This document shows positions 16,369 to 25,005 of a DNA stretch of 38,275 nucleotides, piece by piece. A program made the position numbers and the translations under genes. The stretch is from Sphingomonadales bacterium (GTDB taxonomy: Bacteria; Pseudomonadota; Alphaproteobacteria; Sphingomonadales; Sphingomonadaceae). The notes under the pieces were generated by a model, which was given only the letters and a program-made list of their open reading frames with translations, did no database searches and was not told the origin of the DNA. Position 1 is the stretch's first letter. Each line of letters begins with the position of its first letter. The stretch spans positions 1 through 38,275 of the forward strand of contig SBGG01000066.1 in assembly GCA_006226685.1 (NCBI GenBank), written 5' to 3'.

Positions 16369-17712
16369 ATGCCTGTGACGGGCGCCAAGGCCGGAACCGA
16401 CGTGGCCGCAGTGGATCCGCGCCTCCTGATCGACCAGTCGCCGATGCGGCGGCCGCAGATATTGCTGTTGCTGCTCTGCGTCCTGCTGATGGCGATCGAC
16501 GGCTATGACGTGCTGTCGATCAGCTTCGCTTCCCCTGGCATTGCGCGGGAATGGCATATGGAAGCGGCCTCTCTCGGCGTGCTGCTGTCGATGGAACTGG
16601 TCGGCATGGGGATCGGTTCCGTCATATTGGGGCATCTTGCCGATCGCATCGGACGCCGTCCGACCGCATTGCTGTGTCTGATTGTCATGGCGAGCGGCAT
16701 GTGGATGGCGGTCTTCGCGATGAATGCGGTGACGCTGGGGCTGTTTCGCCTGTACACCGGCTTCGGTATCGGCGGCATATTGGCATGTGCCAACGCCATT
16801 GCCACGGAAATATCGAATGCCCGATCCAAAAGCCTGGCCGTCGCGTTGATGGCGAGCGGCTATCCCGTTGGCGCCATTCTGGGTGGTCCTGTCGCTGCTA
16901 TGCTGATGGCCGATGGGCATTGGCGTCATGTGTTCATATTGGGGGCGGTCGTCAGCACTTTGCTGGTGCCCGTCACCTGGTGGTTCTTGCCGGAAACGGT
17001 CAGCTTCGCTTTTCGCTCCGGCAAGGAGGATCGGCTGGAACGGATCAACCGGGCGCTTGGGCGGCTTGGCTATGCCGCGATCGGGAAGGCCGCGCCGCTG
17101 GTAGAAGAAAGCCGGGCGTCGCACCTGTCCGAATTGTTCCGGGATGGGCAATTGCGGATCACCCTGTTGCTTGCCGCGGCTTATTTCCTGCACGTGATGA
17201 CCAATTATTTCATATTGAAATGGGTGCCGAAGATAGCGATCGATATGGGCTTTCCGGCCGAATTCGGCGTGACCATGCTGGTATGGGTGAATGTGGGCGG
17301 CGTGGCGGGATCGTTTCTGCTGAGTTTCCTGAGCCTGCGGATGGATGTCAGGCATCTGGTATTTGCCGCGATGCTGAGCACCACGGTGATGCTGGGGATT
17401 TTCGGTTTTGTGCCGCGAGAGCCGGTGGCCCTGTTGAGTGTTGTCGCAGTGTTGGGATTTTGTTCGAGCGCGGCAGTCGTCGGTCTGTATCCGATTATCG
17501 CGCGTTCTTATCCGTCCGCCCTGCGGGCGACCGGGGCAGGGGCGATCGTTGGGTTCGGGCGGATAGGGTCGGCGATCGGACCGGTGGTGGCCGGCATATT
17601 GTTCAGCCTGTCCTTCGGCATCAGCGGTGTCGCGGTGGCTATGTCGATGGGATCGCTTTTCGCGGCCATCGCATTGACCCGGTTGTTCGGGATGCGTTTC
17701 GATATGAGATGA
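16369..17712 (+). CDS. MFS transporter, aromatic acid:H+ symporter (AAHS)-like
   Basis: The 447-residue product has twelve predicted membrane helices. The first helix carries the charged DGYD motif (44-47) characteristic of AAHS carriers such as PcaK/BenK. The loop 2-3 motif GHLADRIGRRPT (88-99) and the later PETVSF after helix 6 also fit. It would import an aromatic or related carboxylate with protons across the inner membrane. The gene follows the PQQ dehydrogenase by 37 bases and is probably co-transcribed. It converges with the AraC gene 16 bases downstream. Start 16369 has only a weak GGAAA site; no better in-frame ATG lies close. Confidence 0.88.
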   Translation: MPVTGAKAGTDVAAVDPRLLIDQSPMRRPQILLLLLCVLLMAIDGYDVLSISFASPGIAREWHMEAASLGVLLSMELVGMGIGSVILGHLADRIGRRPTALLCLIVMASGMWMAVFAMNAVTLGLFRLYTGFGIGGILACANAIATEISNARSKSLAVALMASGYPVGAILGGPVAAMLMADGHWRHVFILGAVVSTLLVPVTWWFLPETVSFAFRSGKEDRLERINRALGRLGYAAIGKAAPLVEESRASHLSELFRDGQLRITLLLAAAYFLHVMTNYFILKWVPKIAIDMGFPAEFGVTMLVWVNVGGVAGSFLLSFLSLRMDVRHLVFAAMLSTTVMLGIFGFVPREPVALLSVVAVLGFCSSAAVVGLYPIIARSYPSALRATGAGAIVGFGRIGSAIGPVVAGILFSLSFGISGVAVAMSMGSLFAAIALTRLFGMRFDMR

Positions 17713-17728
17713 GCCGTGGCCGGGCGCG

Positions 17729-18661
17729 TCAATGCCCGGTCGGAGAACGGCGCCTTGTCTCACTGGGCAGATAGCCGAAGCGACTACGGAACCGTCGCGT
17801 GAAATGGCTGCAATCGCTGAAGCCGGTTGCGTGCGCGATCTCCGTGATCGATACCGAACTGCTATCGGTCTCGTTCAGCATTTTGTGGGCGACCATCAGC
17901 CGTTGTTCCCACAACCATTCCTGCGGTGTCGTCCCGATCCGGGTGAAGAGGCGGTATAGGCTGCGTGTGGAATAGTGAAATTCCGTCGACAGGCTCTGGG
18001 CATTGAGCCAGGGTTCGCCGATATGTTGCATGACCCAATGACGCATTCGGTCGATGATCTCCGTATGCTTGTCCCGCATCCGGAAAGCCGGAGTTTGCCG
18101 GCTAAGGGCCGCCGATAACAGTTGCACGGTCACATCCGTCATCACCTGTTGATCGAGCGGATCGGGCGTGTCGTCCTGTTTCAGCAAGGTCAGTAATATG
18201 GTGTTGAGCAGGTGCCCGGTTCCCGTGCTGCCTGAAATCGGTATGCCGAATATTTCTCCGTCTCGCGATGCAATCTGTCCGAGCCGGTCGCGACTGACAT
18301 TGAGACAGATAGAATCGGTGAGGTCATGGGTGGCAATGCTGCAGGGCGCACGGGAATCGAGCAGAATGATGTCGCCCGCAGACAGGGTGGATGTGCGGCC
18401 ATGATGATCCAGCGTTACGGGCGAACCGAAATTGGCCAGTATAAACCCCGATGCCGCCCAGTTGTCGGGCAGGCTCGGGCGGGTGCTGCGCATACCCTCG
18501 GCGGAGATACGGCATCCGTTGAAGGGCCCCGCCTTTATGTCGCGAAAATGCCATCCCAATCGCCGCTGGTCATCCAGCGGCGCGACATCGAAGCAGCCAT
18601 AATAGTTGCGGAGCGATCGCTCAAAGCCGACACAGGCCTCCGCGGGTCTGGTTCCGTTCAT
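17729..18661 (-). CDS. AraC/XylS-family transcriptional regulator
   Basis: The product is 310 residues. The C-terminal third (about 210-305) has two helix-turn-helix units: LNAQSLSTEFHYSTRSLYRLF and, after a linker, ITEIAHATGFSDCSHFTRRFRSRFG (quoted in parts). This is the AraC signature; the N-terminal part is an AraC-binding-like cupin domain similar in layout to FeaR-type regulators. It probably senses a pathway compound and activates neighbouring genes. It is divergent from the second TonB receptor, with a 257-base shared region, and convergent with the MFS gene. Start 18661 has AGGAA about ten bases upstream. Confidence 0.88.
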   Translation of the reverse strand: MNGTRPAEACVGFERSLRNYYGCFDVAPLDDQRRLGWHFRDIKAGPFNGCRISAEGMRSTRPSLPDNWAASGFILANFGSPVTLDHHGRTSTLSAGDIILLDSRAPCSIATHDLTDSICLNVSRDRLGQIASRDGEIFGIPISGSTGTGHLLNTILLTLLKQDDTPDPLDQQVMTDVTVQLLSAALSRQTPAFRMRDKHTEIIDRMRHWVMQHIGEPWLNAQSLSTEFHYSTRSLYRLFTRIGTTPQEWLWEQRLMVAHKMLNETDSSSVSITEIAHATGFSDCSHFTRRFRSRFGYLPSETRRRSPTGH

Positions 18662-18918
18662 CGTGGTGTTCCTGTCTAAGGAGACGTTGCAGGCACACGA
18701 ATCAAAATTAATTTAGATGTAAAGATACTGTCACACTCATCGGCTGTGGGCAATAACCGCCCGCAATAGCCCCGAACCTGAAAACGGCAGGATGATCCTA
18801 TCGATTGGCAGGGAGATACAAGCGGACCATCCGCCTGCCCCATAAGAATGAAGTGTTGGATCCGCACCGCCCTAATGGCGGGCGGAAGCATGTCACTTGA
18901 GGGATAAAGGGGCGAAAT
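18662..18918. promoter_or_regulatory. Divergent regulatory region between AraC gene and second TonB receptor
   Basis: This 257-base gap contains the palindrome AAATTAATTT (18705-18714) near the AraC side, and a 5'-leader hairpin 18862-18885 (CCGC-A-CCGCC / GGCGG-GCGG with a five-base loop) 33 bases before the receptor start. No clear sigma-70 boxes could be chosen. The hairpin lacks a T tract. Confidence 0.4.
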
Positions 18919-21183
18919 ATGATGGGTGGCCGTAAATCATTGCTTTTGGCGACGGCGGGTCTGATGTCCGGCCTGACCGTGCCCGGTGTCTGGGCGCAGG
19001 ATGCGGCTGCGGACGGTGTCTCCGGCGAGATCATCGTGACCGCGCAAAAGCGCGCGCAGTCTGTACAGGATGTGCCGCTCAGCATTACAGCTTTCGGTGG
19101 GGACGACCTGCGTCGCATGCAGGCCAATGATGTAGGCGCGATCGCGGAACATGTTGCCAATGTCGTGGCGACCACCAGTGCGAACCTGCCTGCCTTCACC
19201 ATCCGTGGTATCGGCCTTAACGAATTTGCGTCGAACTTCGATTCCCCGGTCGCTGTTCACGTCGATGAGATTTACAAGAGCAAGCCATATATGGCGACGA
19301 TCCCGTTCTTCGATGTCGAGCGGGTCGAGGCGCTGAAGGGGCCGCAGGGTACGCTGTTCGGGCGCAACACCACGGGCGGCTCGGTCAATTTTTACACCAA
19401 TGCCCCGGTTCTCGAAAATGGCGGCGGGTTCAACCTGTCGGGTGACAATCATGGCCGGTTCAAGATGGACGGCCACGCCAACCTCGTTCTGGCTGACAAT
19501 CTCGCCGCGCGCTTCTCCTATTTCGTCGCGCAGGGCAGCGGCGGGCCATACCACAATGATTATACCGGCAAGGATTATGGTGCTCCTAACCAATATGCCG
19601 GGCGGCTTCAGATCAAATGGTTCGGGGAGAACAGCAGTATTCGCCTGACCGCCTATGGTTTTCGCGACAAGAGCGAGCTGACCCCCTATAAGAGCCCGGG
19701 CATCTTTACCGAAACCGGCGCCTATTGCGCGCCCTTGCTGAACGGAACGCTGGATTCTGATCGGTCGGCCTGCCTTAAATATGGGCCGTTTGCACCCGGT
19801 ACGGACAATAGTGGCCTGCGCGAAACGCAGAGCATCCGCAAGGCCAATGCCGATTATGGGTGGAAGGCGAACAACACGGCCTATGGCTTCTCGATGCGGG
19901 CATCGCATGATTTCGGCGGAGCGGAACTGACCTCGATCACCTCCTATGATTATTTCCGTCGCGCCCAGACAGAAGATAGCGACAACTCGCCTTATGCCAC
20001 GGTGAACACCGATTATTACAGCCGCATTCAGGAATTCACTCAGGAATTGCGCCTTGCCGGTAAGACGGGCCGGCTCAACTATCTGATCGGTGGCTTTTAC
20101 GAGCATGATAATCTGTCCGAGGCGAACAGCGGCAACACCATCGACAACCCGATTGCCGGCCTGCCTCCGTTCGCGCCGCGCCTCGCCGCCGATTTCGTTC
20201 AGAAGGTCCGTTCCCTCGCGCTGTTCACACATAATGAATATGAGTTGTTGCCCAGCCTTTCGGTGGTTGCGGGGCTGCGTTATACCAATGACAAGACCAG
20301 CCTTAACGGTTCCACTTATCTGGGGGCGAACGATCCGCAGGGCAGAGCCCATCGGGTAACGCCGGTTGTGCCGGTCGATGCGGCGGATACGCAAAGGACG
20401 GATGAAACCACGTCTTTCCGCGGCGGCATCAACTGGAAACCTGCCCGGAATCAGTTGATTTACGCTTCGGTGTCCCGCGGCTTCCGCAGCGGGGGCTATA
20501 GCGTGCCCTTTGGCGGCGTCATCACCGAATTCGTTCCCGAACGCCTGACTGCCTATGAGCTGGGATATAAAGGCAGCATGCTGGATCGTCTGGTGACGTT
20601 GAATGCGGCAGTATTCCGCTATGATTACAAGAATTTGCAGGTCAATGTTGATGACCCGACTTCCCCGCTGGTGCCGGTGACCCGCAATATCGGTTCTTCC
20701 CGCACGACCGGCGCCGAAGCCGACATCACCGTGCGTCCGGACAACAGCCTGACCCTGACGGCCGGGTTGAGCTATCTCGATGCGGAATTCCGCAAGACCG
20801 ACAGGGCGATCACCACCTATGCAGGGGTTATCCCGCTGGAAGGCAAGCGGCCGGTCAACACCCCCAAATGGACGGCGCAGATGGGCGCGCAAAAGACCTT
20901 CGCCCTCGGCGGGGACCTCGACCTGATCGCTCAGACCGACGCGCGCTATACCTCCGCCCGTTATCTGGAAAGCACCGGTCAGATTTTCGATCGGGCCCCG
21001 TCCTACTGGATCCAGAATGCGCGGGTCGCGCTGGCCTCCAGCAAGGGATGGGAATTCGCGGTCTGGGGCAGGAATATCTGGGACAAGAATTACATGACCT
21101 ATCTCAACAATGTCAGCTTTTTCCGCGTTGAAATCTATGGCGATCCGGCGGCTTACGGCGCGTCTTTCTCGGTCAAGTTCTGA
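18919..21183 (+). CDS. TonB-dependent outer-membrane receptor (second)
   Basis: The product is 754 residues with AAGGGGCG before the ATG. The signal peptide ends near residue 26 (VWA before QDAA); a TonB-box-like EIIVTAQKR follows at 36-44. The plug has FTIRGIG and EALKGPQGTLFGRNTTGGS, and the barrel ends SFSVKF with terminal Phe. It is followed after 14 bases by the HDAC-like amidohydrolase, so import and hydrolysis of one substrate class may be linked, for example an acylated amine. Probably controlled by the divergent AraC regulator. Substrate unknown. Confidence 0.92.
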   Translation: MMGGRKSLLLATAGLMSGLTVPGVWAQDAAADGVSGEIIVTAQKRAQSVQDVPLSITAFGGDDLRRMQANDVGAIAEHVANVVATTSANLPAFTIRGIGLNEFASNFDSPVAVHVDEIYKSKPYMATIPFFDVERVEALKGPQGTLFGRNTTGGSVNFYTNAPVLENGGGFNLSGDNHGRFKMDGHANLVLADNLAARFSYFVAQGSGGPYHNDYTGKDYGAPNQYAGRLQIKWFGENSSIRLTAYGFRDKSELTPYKSPGIFTETGAYCAPLLNGTLDSDRSACLKYGPFAPGTDNSGLRETQSIRKANADYGWKANNTAYGFSMRASHDFGGAELTSITSYDYFRRAQTEDSDNSPYATVNTDYYSRIQEFTQELRLAGKTGRLNYLIGGFYEHDNLSEANSGNTIDNPIAGLPPFAPRLAADFVQKVRSLALFTHNEYELLPSLSVVAGLRYTNDKTSLNGSTYLGANDPQGRAHRVTPVVPVDAADTQRTDETTSFRGGINWKPARNQLIYASVSRGFRSGGYSVPFGGVITEFVPERLTAYELGYKGSMLDRLVTLNAAVFRYDYKNLQVNVDDPTSPLVPVTRNIGSSRTTGAEADITVRPDNSLTLTAGLSYLDAEFRKTDRAITTYAGVIPLEGKRPVNTPKWTAQMGAQKTFALGGDLDLIAQTDARYTSARYLESTGQIFDRAPSYWIQNARVALASSKGWEFAVWGRNIWDKNYMTYLNNVSFFRVEIYGDPAAYGASFSVKF

Positions 21184-21197
21184 GGGAGTGGTATAAG

Positions 21198-22316
21198 GTG
21201 ACGACTGCATTTCTGACCGATGAACGTACCTTCTGGCATACGACGGGGTTGCAGGCGCTCGTCCTGCCCATCGGCGACTGGGTGCAACCGCCCAACGGTG
21301 CGGTTGCGGCCGAAACGCCGGACAGCAAGAGGCGTTTTCTGTCGCTGGCGGCGGTAAGCGGGATATTGGAGAAGCTCTCGGTATCGTCCGCACCACCGGC
21401 CACTCTTGAGGACCTGCTCCGCGTCCACGATGCCGGTTATCTTGAGAAGTTCAAGGAAGTCAGCGATGCCGGCGGCGGGGAAGTGGGCGATTATGCGCCG
21501 TTCGGCAAGGGATCGTTCGAGATCGCCGGGGTTTCCGCAGGGCTCGCCATCGAAGCTGTCGATCGCGTTCTGACCGGCAAGGCGCGCAATGCCTATGCGT
21601 TGTGCCGCCCGCCGGGCCATCATTGCCTTGCCGACCGGGGCATGGGATTTTGCCTGCTGGCCAATATCCCGATCGCGATCGAAGCGGCGCGCAGCCGTCA
21701 TGGCGTGAAACGGGTGGCGGTGGTCGACTGGGATGTCCATCATGGCAATGGCACCCAGTCCATCTATTATGAGTGCGGCGACACACTGACCATCTCCCTG
21801 CATCAGGAAAATTGTTTTCCGCCCGGATATAGCGGTGGGGAGGAGCGAGGGGCCGGTGCCGGTGCCGGCGCCAACCTCAACATATCCTTGCCGCCCGGCT
21901 GCGGCGATCAGGCCTATCGCGCGGCGGTGGATGAGATCGTGATCCCGGCGCTGGAAGCCTTTCAGCCTGAGTTGCTGATCGTTGCCAACGGCATGGATGC
22001 CGGGGCGGCCGACCCGTTGGCGCGTATGCTCCTGCATAGCGAAACCTATCGCTATATGACGAGCCGGATGGTCGAGGCCGCCGGAAAGCTGTGCGACGAC
22101 CGCCTCGTCATTGTGCATGAAGGCGGTTATTCCGAAGCGTCGGTGCCGTTCTTCGGGCTGGCGATACTGGAAGCGTTGAGTGGGGAACGCACGCCGGTGG
22201 AAGATCCCACATTCGGCCTGTTCGATGCCCAGCAACCGACCAGCCGGACGCTGGAATTCCAGTTGGCCTGTGTGCGGGAAATCGCTGCTGCGTGGAAGGC
22301 TTCCCGCAGCGCATGA
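21198..22316 (+). CDS. Histone deacetylase-like amidohydrolase (class II HDAC / acetylpolyamine amidohydrolase fold)
   Basis: The product is 372 residues from a GTG at 21198 with GAGGGA ten bases upstream. The catalytic His pair is H141-H142 in PPGHHC. Zinc ligands are D179 and H181 in DWDVHHGN and D267 in NGMDAG. HEGGYSE near 313 supplies the catalytic-type Tyr. Bacterial members remove acyl groups from amines (polyamines, other N-acyl compounds) in the cytoplasm. It lies directly after a TonB receptor and before an MFS carrier, which favours a catabolic role over a regulatory one. The free amine produced could feed the nearby cyclodeaminase-like/Rid/FAD-oxidase group; that link is inferred from position only. 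Confidence 0.88.
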   Translation: MTTAFLTDERTFWHTTGLQALVLPIGDWVQPPNGAVAAETPDSKRRFLSLAAVSGILEKLSVSSAPPATLEDLLRVHDAGYLEKFKEVSDAGGGEVGDYAPFGKGSFEIAGVSAGLAIEAVDRVLTGKARNAYALCRPPGHHCLADRGMGFCLLANIPIAIEAARSRHGVKRVAVVDWDVHHGNGTQSIYYECGDTLTISLHQENCFPPGYSGGEERGAGAGAGANLNISLPPGCGDQAYRAAVDEIVIPALEAFQPELLIVANGMDAGAADPLARMLLHSETYRYMTSRMVEAAGKLCDDRLVIVHEGGYSEASVPFFGLAILEALSGERTPVEDPTFGLFDAQQPTSRTLEFQLACVREIAAAWKASRSA

Positions 22317-22379
22317 TCGGGCTTGTCATGCCGGGTGCGGTGAATAGCCGGGCGGTAGAGGGGCGTGAAAGGAATGGTG

Positions 22380-23528
22380 ATGATGCGTGAGGATCGGCTT
22401 GCCGTGCTGCGCATCGTCCTGTTCAGCGCGATCACGCCTCTCGCGCTTCTGGTGTCGCCGGTTCTGACCGGGCAACTGATCCGTCAATATGGGCTGGCCC
22501 CCAATCAGGCAGGGACTTATTTCCTGTTCGAGCTGGGCGGGCTGAGCCTCGCTTCGTTACCGGCTCTGTGGTGGATGAGGCGTTACCCTCCGCGCCGCGT
22601 GGCGCTGGTCGCGGCGATACTGTTCATCATTGCCAATCTGGTATCGGCGTTGGTTGTTTCCTTGCCTTTGCTCTATGCGGTGCGGCTTCTGGCTGCACTT
22701 GCCGGTGGCACCCTGATGGTGCTGTGCATGAGCATGGCCGCGCGGAATTCGCGCAGTGATCGGATTTTCGGTCTGTGGGTGATGGGGCAATTGGTGCTGG
22801 GGGCCATTGGCCTTGCGCTTCTGCCCCGATTGTTCGCGGTTTTCGGCCTTCCGGCCTTTTTCATTCTGGCGGCGGCGCTGATGGCGGCGGTGCTCCCGCT
22901 CGCCGCCGGTTTCCCCGACTTGCCGATGCCGCGGAGAAGCGAAAGCGCTATCCCGCCCGGAACGAAGACCGGACCGGGATGGCCTGTCGTCATGATCGCG
23001 ATGGTGGCATTGTGCAGTTACTATATTGCGATCGGCGGAAGCTGGTCGTTCATGACCGTGATCGGCCAGATGGCGGGGGTGGATTCCCTGCGCGCCGCCG
23101 ATACGGTCGCGGTGGCCTCGCTCTTCGGCATAGCGGGGGCGGGGGGCGCTTCGTTGCTGGGCGGACGGTTGCCGCGCTGGTCTTTGCTGGTGACGGGCTT
23201 TGCTATTCTCGCGGGCGCGCTTCTGTTGCTGGCCGTTTTTCCTGCCGCAGCCTTTCTGCCGGCGGCGATCCTGTTCAAATTCGCGTGGACATTCGCATTG
23301 CCTCCGGTCCTCGCCGTCATAGGCGATCAGGATACGGATGGCGCAATCATGTCGTGGTCGAACCTTGTCATCGGAGCGGGCAATGTATTGGGCCCCATGG
23401 CCGGGGGATGGATGTTGGGGCGCTATGGCAGTAGTTTGATGCTTGGCGCGGAGATAAGCTTTGTCGGCCTTTCCTTCCTGCTGATGCTGGTTCTCGTCTT
23501 GCGGTCGAAGAGAAGAGGCCCCCGGTGA
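22380..23528 (+). CDS. MFS transporter
   Basis: The product is about 382 residues. AAAGGA lies six bases before ATG 22380; a GTG at 22365 is the upstream limit. Twelve hydrophobic segments are visible, with a weak MFS loop motif (RRYPPRRVALVAA) between helices 2 and 3. It lacks the DGYD motif of the AAHS carrier, so it belongs to another MFS branch. It starts 63 bases after the HDAC-like gene and is probably in the same transcript. It may import or export the substrate or product of that enzyme. Specificity cannot be inferred. Confidence 0.8.
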   Translation: MMREDRLAVLRIVLFSAITPLALLVSPVLTGQLIRQYGLAPNQAGTYFLFELGGLSLASLPALWWMRRYPPRRVALVAAILFIIANLVSALVVSLPLLYAVRLLAALAGGTLMVLCMSMAARNSRSDRIFGLWVMGQLVLGAIGLALLPRLFAVFGLPAFFILAAALMAAVLPLAAGFPDLPMPRRSESAIPPGTKTGPGWPVVMIAMVALCSYYIAIGGSWSFMTVIGQMAGVDSLRAADTVAVASLFGIAGAGGASLLGGRLPRWSLLVTGFAILAGALLLLAVFPAAAFLPAAILFKFAWTFALPPVLAVIGDQDTDGAIMSWSNLVIGAGNVLGPMAGGWMLGRYGSSLMLGAEISFVGLSFLLMLVLVLRSKRRGPR

Positions 23529-23577
23529 AGGTGTTTTCCGTTATCCGCTGATCCGGTTATGGCCCATGCTGGGCGGC

Positions 23578-23603
23578 ATGGACATGGGCATGAGTATGTC
23601 CAT
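23578..23603. repeat. Inverted repeat upstream of second AraC gene
   Basis: ATGGACAT (23578-23585) and ATGTCCAT (23596-23603) form a perfect 8-bp inverted repeat with a 10-base spacer, about 30 bases upstream of the -35 box of the second AraC gene. It may be an operator or a weak terminator hairpin for the MFS transcript. Confidence 0.45.
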
Positions 23604-23630
23604 AAGGACGCTGTCGTCTTCGCGGATATA

Positions 23631-23666
23631 TTGCCTTTGTTACGAAAATTTCGATAGTTTGCGCCA
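23631..23666 (+). promoter_or_regulatory. Promoter of second AraC gene, likely leaderless transcript
   Basis: TTGCCT (23631-23636) and GATAGT (23653-23658) are spaced by 16 bases. The start codon is at 23666, only eight bases after the -10 box, and no Shine-Dalgarno sequence precedes it. Transcription would therefore begin at or next to the A of the ATG. The spacer ends in the palindrome CGAAAATTTCG (23643-23653), a possible autoregulatory site. Confidence 0.55.
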
Positions 23667-24703
23667 TGACTCAGGTTGCATCGGTTCGCGTTTCCATCGT
23701 GCGTGCTGTGCTGGATGAATTTGTCCGGCGCGGCGGAGATGGTGCGCTGATACGGCGGCGTTACGGATTGCAGCCGGAAATCCTGAACGATCCCGCCATT
23801 ACTGTACCGATTACCCGCTATGTCGCGATGTTCGAGGATATGGCGGCTTTGGTTGCCGACCCTTTGTTCGGGGCGAGAATTGGCAGTGCGCTCCGTCCGG
23901 CGGATCTCGGGCCGGTGGGATTGCTGATCTCGCGTTCTTCGTCCATCCATGTCGCGCTGAGGCGCATGACGGATTATTTCAATAGCCTTCAGTCGGCGAC
24001 CCAATCTCATCTGTCGGAAAGCGACGGCTATATGCTCTGGACCTACCGGCTGGAGGATTCCGCGATATGGCCGCGCCGACAGGACACCGAATTCACCCTG
24101 ACATCGCTGGTGCAACTGCTGCGCGCGGGGTTCCGGTCGAACTGGAAGCCCTATGCGGTGCATTTCGAACATGCCGCGCCGGAGGATGAGCGCGATGCCG
24201 CGGAATTGCCGCGATTGCTCGGCGCGCCCGTGCGCTTCAATGCCGCGACCAACGGCCTGTTGCTGGATGCGGCCGATGCCCATGCCGTCTACAGGCATGA
24301 AGACCGCGACATGGTGGAGGTGCTGGAACGCTATCTGGCGGAGCTTGCCGTTCCGTTCCGCCCCATGGAAACGTGGCGGGAACGGGTGCTGGCTTTGATC
24401 GCGTCGGGACTGGGGCAGAAGAATATCCGTCTGGATCGTCTTGCCGCCGACCTTGGCGTGACCCCACGCAGCCTTCAGCGAAGACTGGCGGATGAAGGAA
24501 CGTCGCTGCGAATATTGCTGAACGAACATCGGGCGGAAATTGCGGCACGTCACCTGCAGACCGGTGTCGGGTCGATCGCCAGCCTGGCCGAGATGCTCGG
24601 CTATGCTGACGGCACCGCCTTCTGGCGGGCCCACAAACGCTGGATAGGGGAGCCGCCCAGCGCGCGACGGGCAGCTGCGAGAGAGGCGCGCCGGAAAGGA
24701 TAG
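23666..24703 (+). CDS. AraC-family transcriptional regulator with arabinose-binding-like N-terminal domain
   Basis: The product is 345 residues. Residues about 15-200 resemble the long N-terminal domain of OruR/ArgR-like AraC proteins (VPITRYVAMFEDMA, DPLFGARIGSALRPADLGPVG in parts). The C-terminal HTH pair lies at about 245-335, including LDRLAADLGVTPRSLQRRL and SLAEMLGYADGTAFWRAHKRW (split here). It immediately precedes the cyclodeaminase/Rid/oxidase operon, whose promoter has a direct repeat of the AraC type at 24800-24834, so local activation is likely. The gene appears to have a leaderless mRNA. Confidence 0.88.
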   Translation: MTQVASVRVSIVRAVLDEFVRRGGDGALIRRRYGLQPEILNDPAITVPITRYVAMFEDMAALVADPLFGARIGSALRPADLGPVGLLISRSSSIHVALRRMTDYFNSLQSATQSHLSESDGYMLWTYRLEDSAIWPRRQDTEFTLTSLVQLLRAGFRSNWKPYAVHFEHAAPEDERDAAELPRLLGAPVRFNAATNGLLLDAADAHAVYRHEDRDMVEVLERYLAELAVPFRPMETWRERVLALIASGLGQKNIRLDRLAADLGVTPRSLQRRLADEGTSLRILLNEHRAEIAARHLQTGVGSIASLAEMLGYADGTAFWRAHKRWIGEPPSARRAAAREARRKG

Positions 24704-24799
24704 CCCGTATCGGCCAGCTACCGGACCGTCCGTGCAATGCGGTCTGCTGCGGGAAACATGCGGGCAGGGCAGAGGCAGTCGCGTCATGCGAGTGGCTGG

Positions 24800-24837
24800 T
24801 TGGCGTAAATTATCGGATTTTTGGCGCAAAATATAAT
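24800..24837 (+). promoter_or_regulatory. AraC-type direct repeat and -10 box upstream of the cyclodeaminase operon
   Basis: TTGGCGTAAATTAT (24800-24813) and TTGGCGCAAAATAT (24821-24834) match at 12 of 14 positions with a 21-base period, two helical turns. A perfect TATAAT (24832-24837) overlaps the second copy and no good -35 box exists, as in activator-dependent AraC/XylS promoters. The rest of the 302-base gap is a long leader with a hairpin at 24868-24886 (CCCGTC/GACGGG) and no convincing gene. Confidence 0.65.
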
Positions 24838-25005
24838 GGTCACTCAGTTGTTTCAGAGGTGAAATATCCCGTCCACAATCGACGGGAAAGCGGAGGCCCC
24901 TGACTGGGATTTACCGGCCGCCTGTCTGGTGACTGGGGAGTGAGGGCATGTCCAATTCGGCCCTTCGCGCACGACTTTCAACGGCTGCACAGAGAGAATC
25001 AGAGG

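Noticed and set aside
18937..21396. 819-residue leftward open frame
   Set aside because: Antisense to the second TonB receptor; no recognisable domain.
24940..25005. Upstream GTG start for the cyclodeaminase-like gene
   Set aside because: No well-spaced ribosome site, and the added residues do not look like the family N-terminus.
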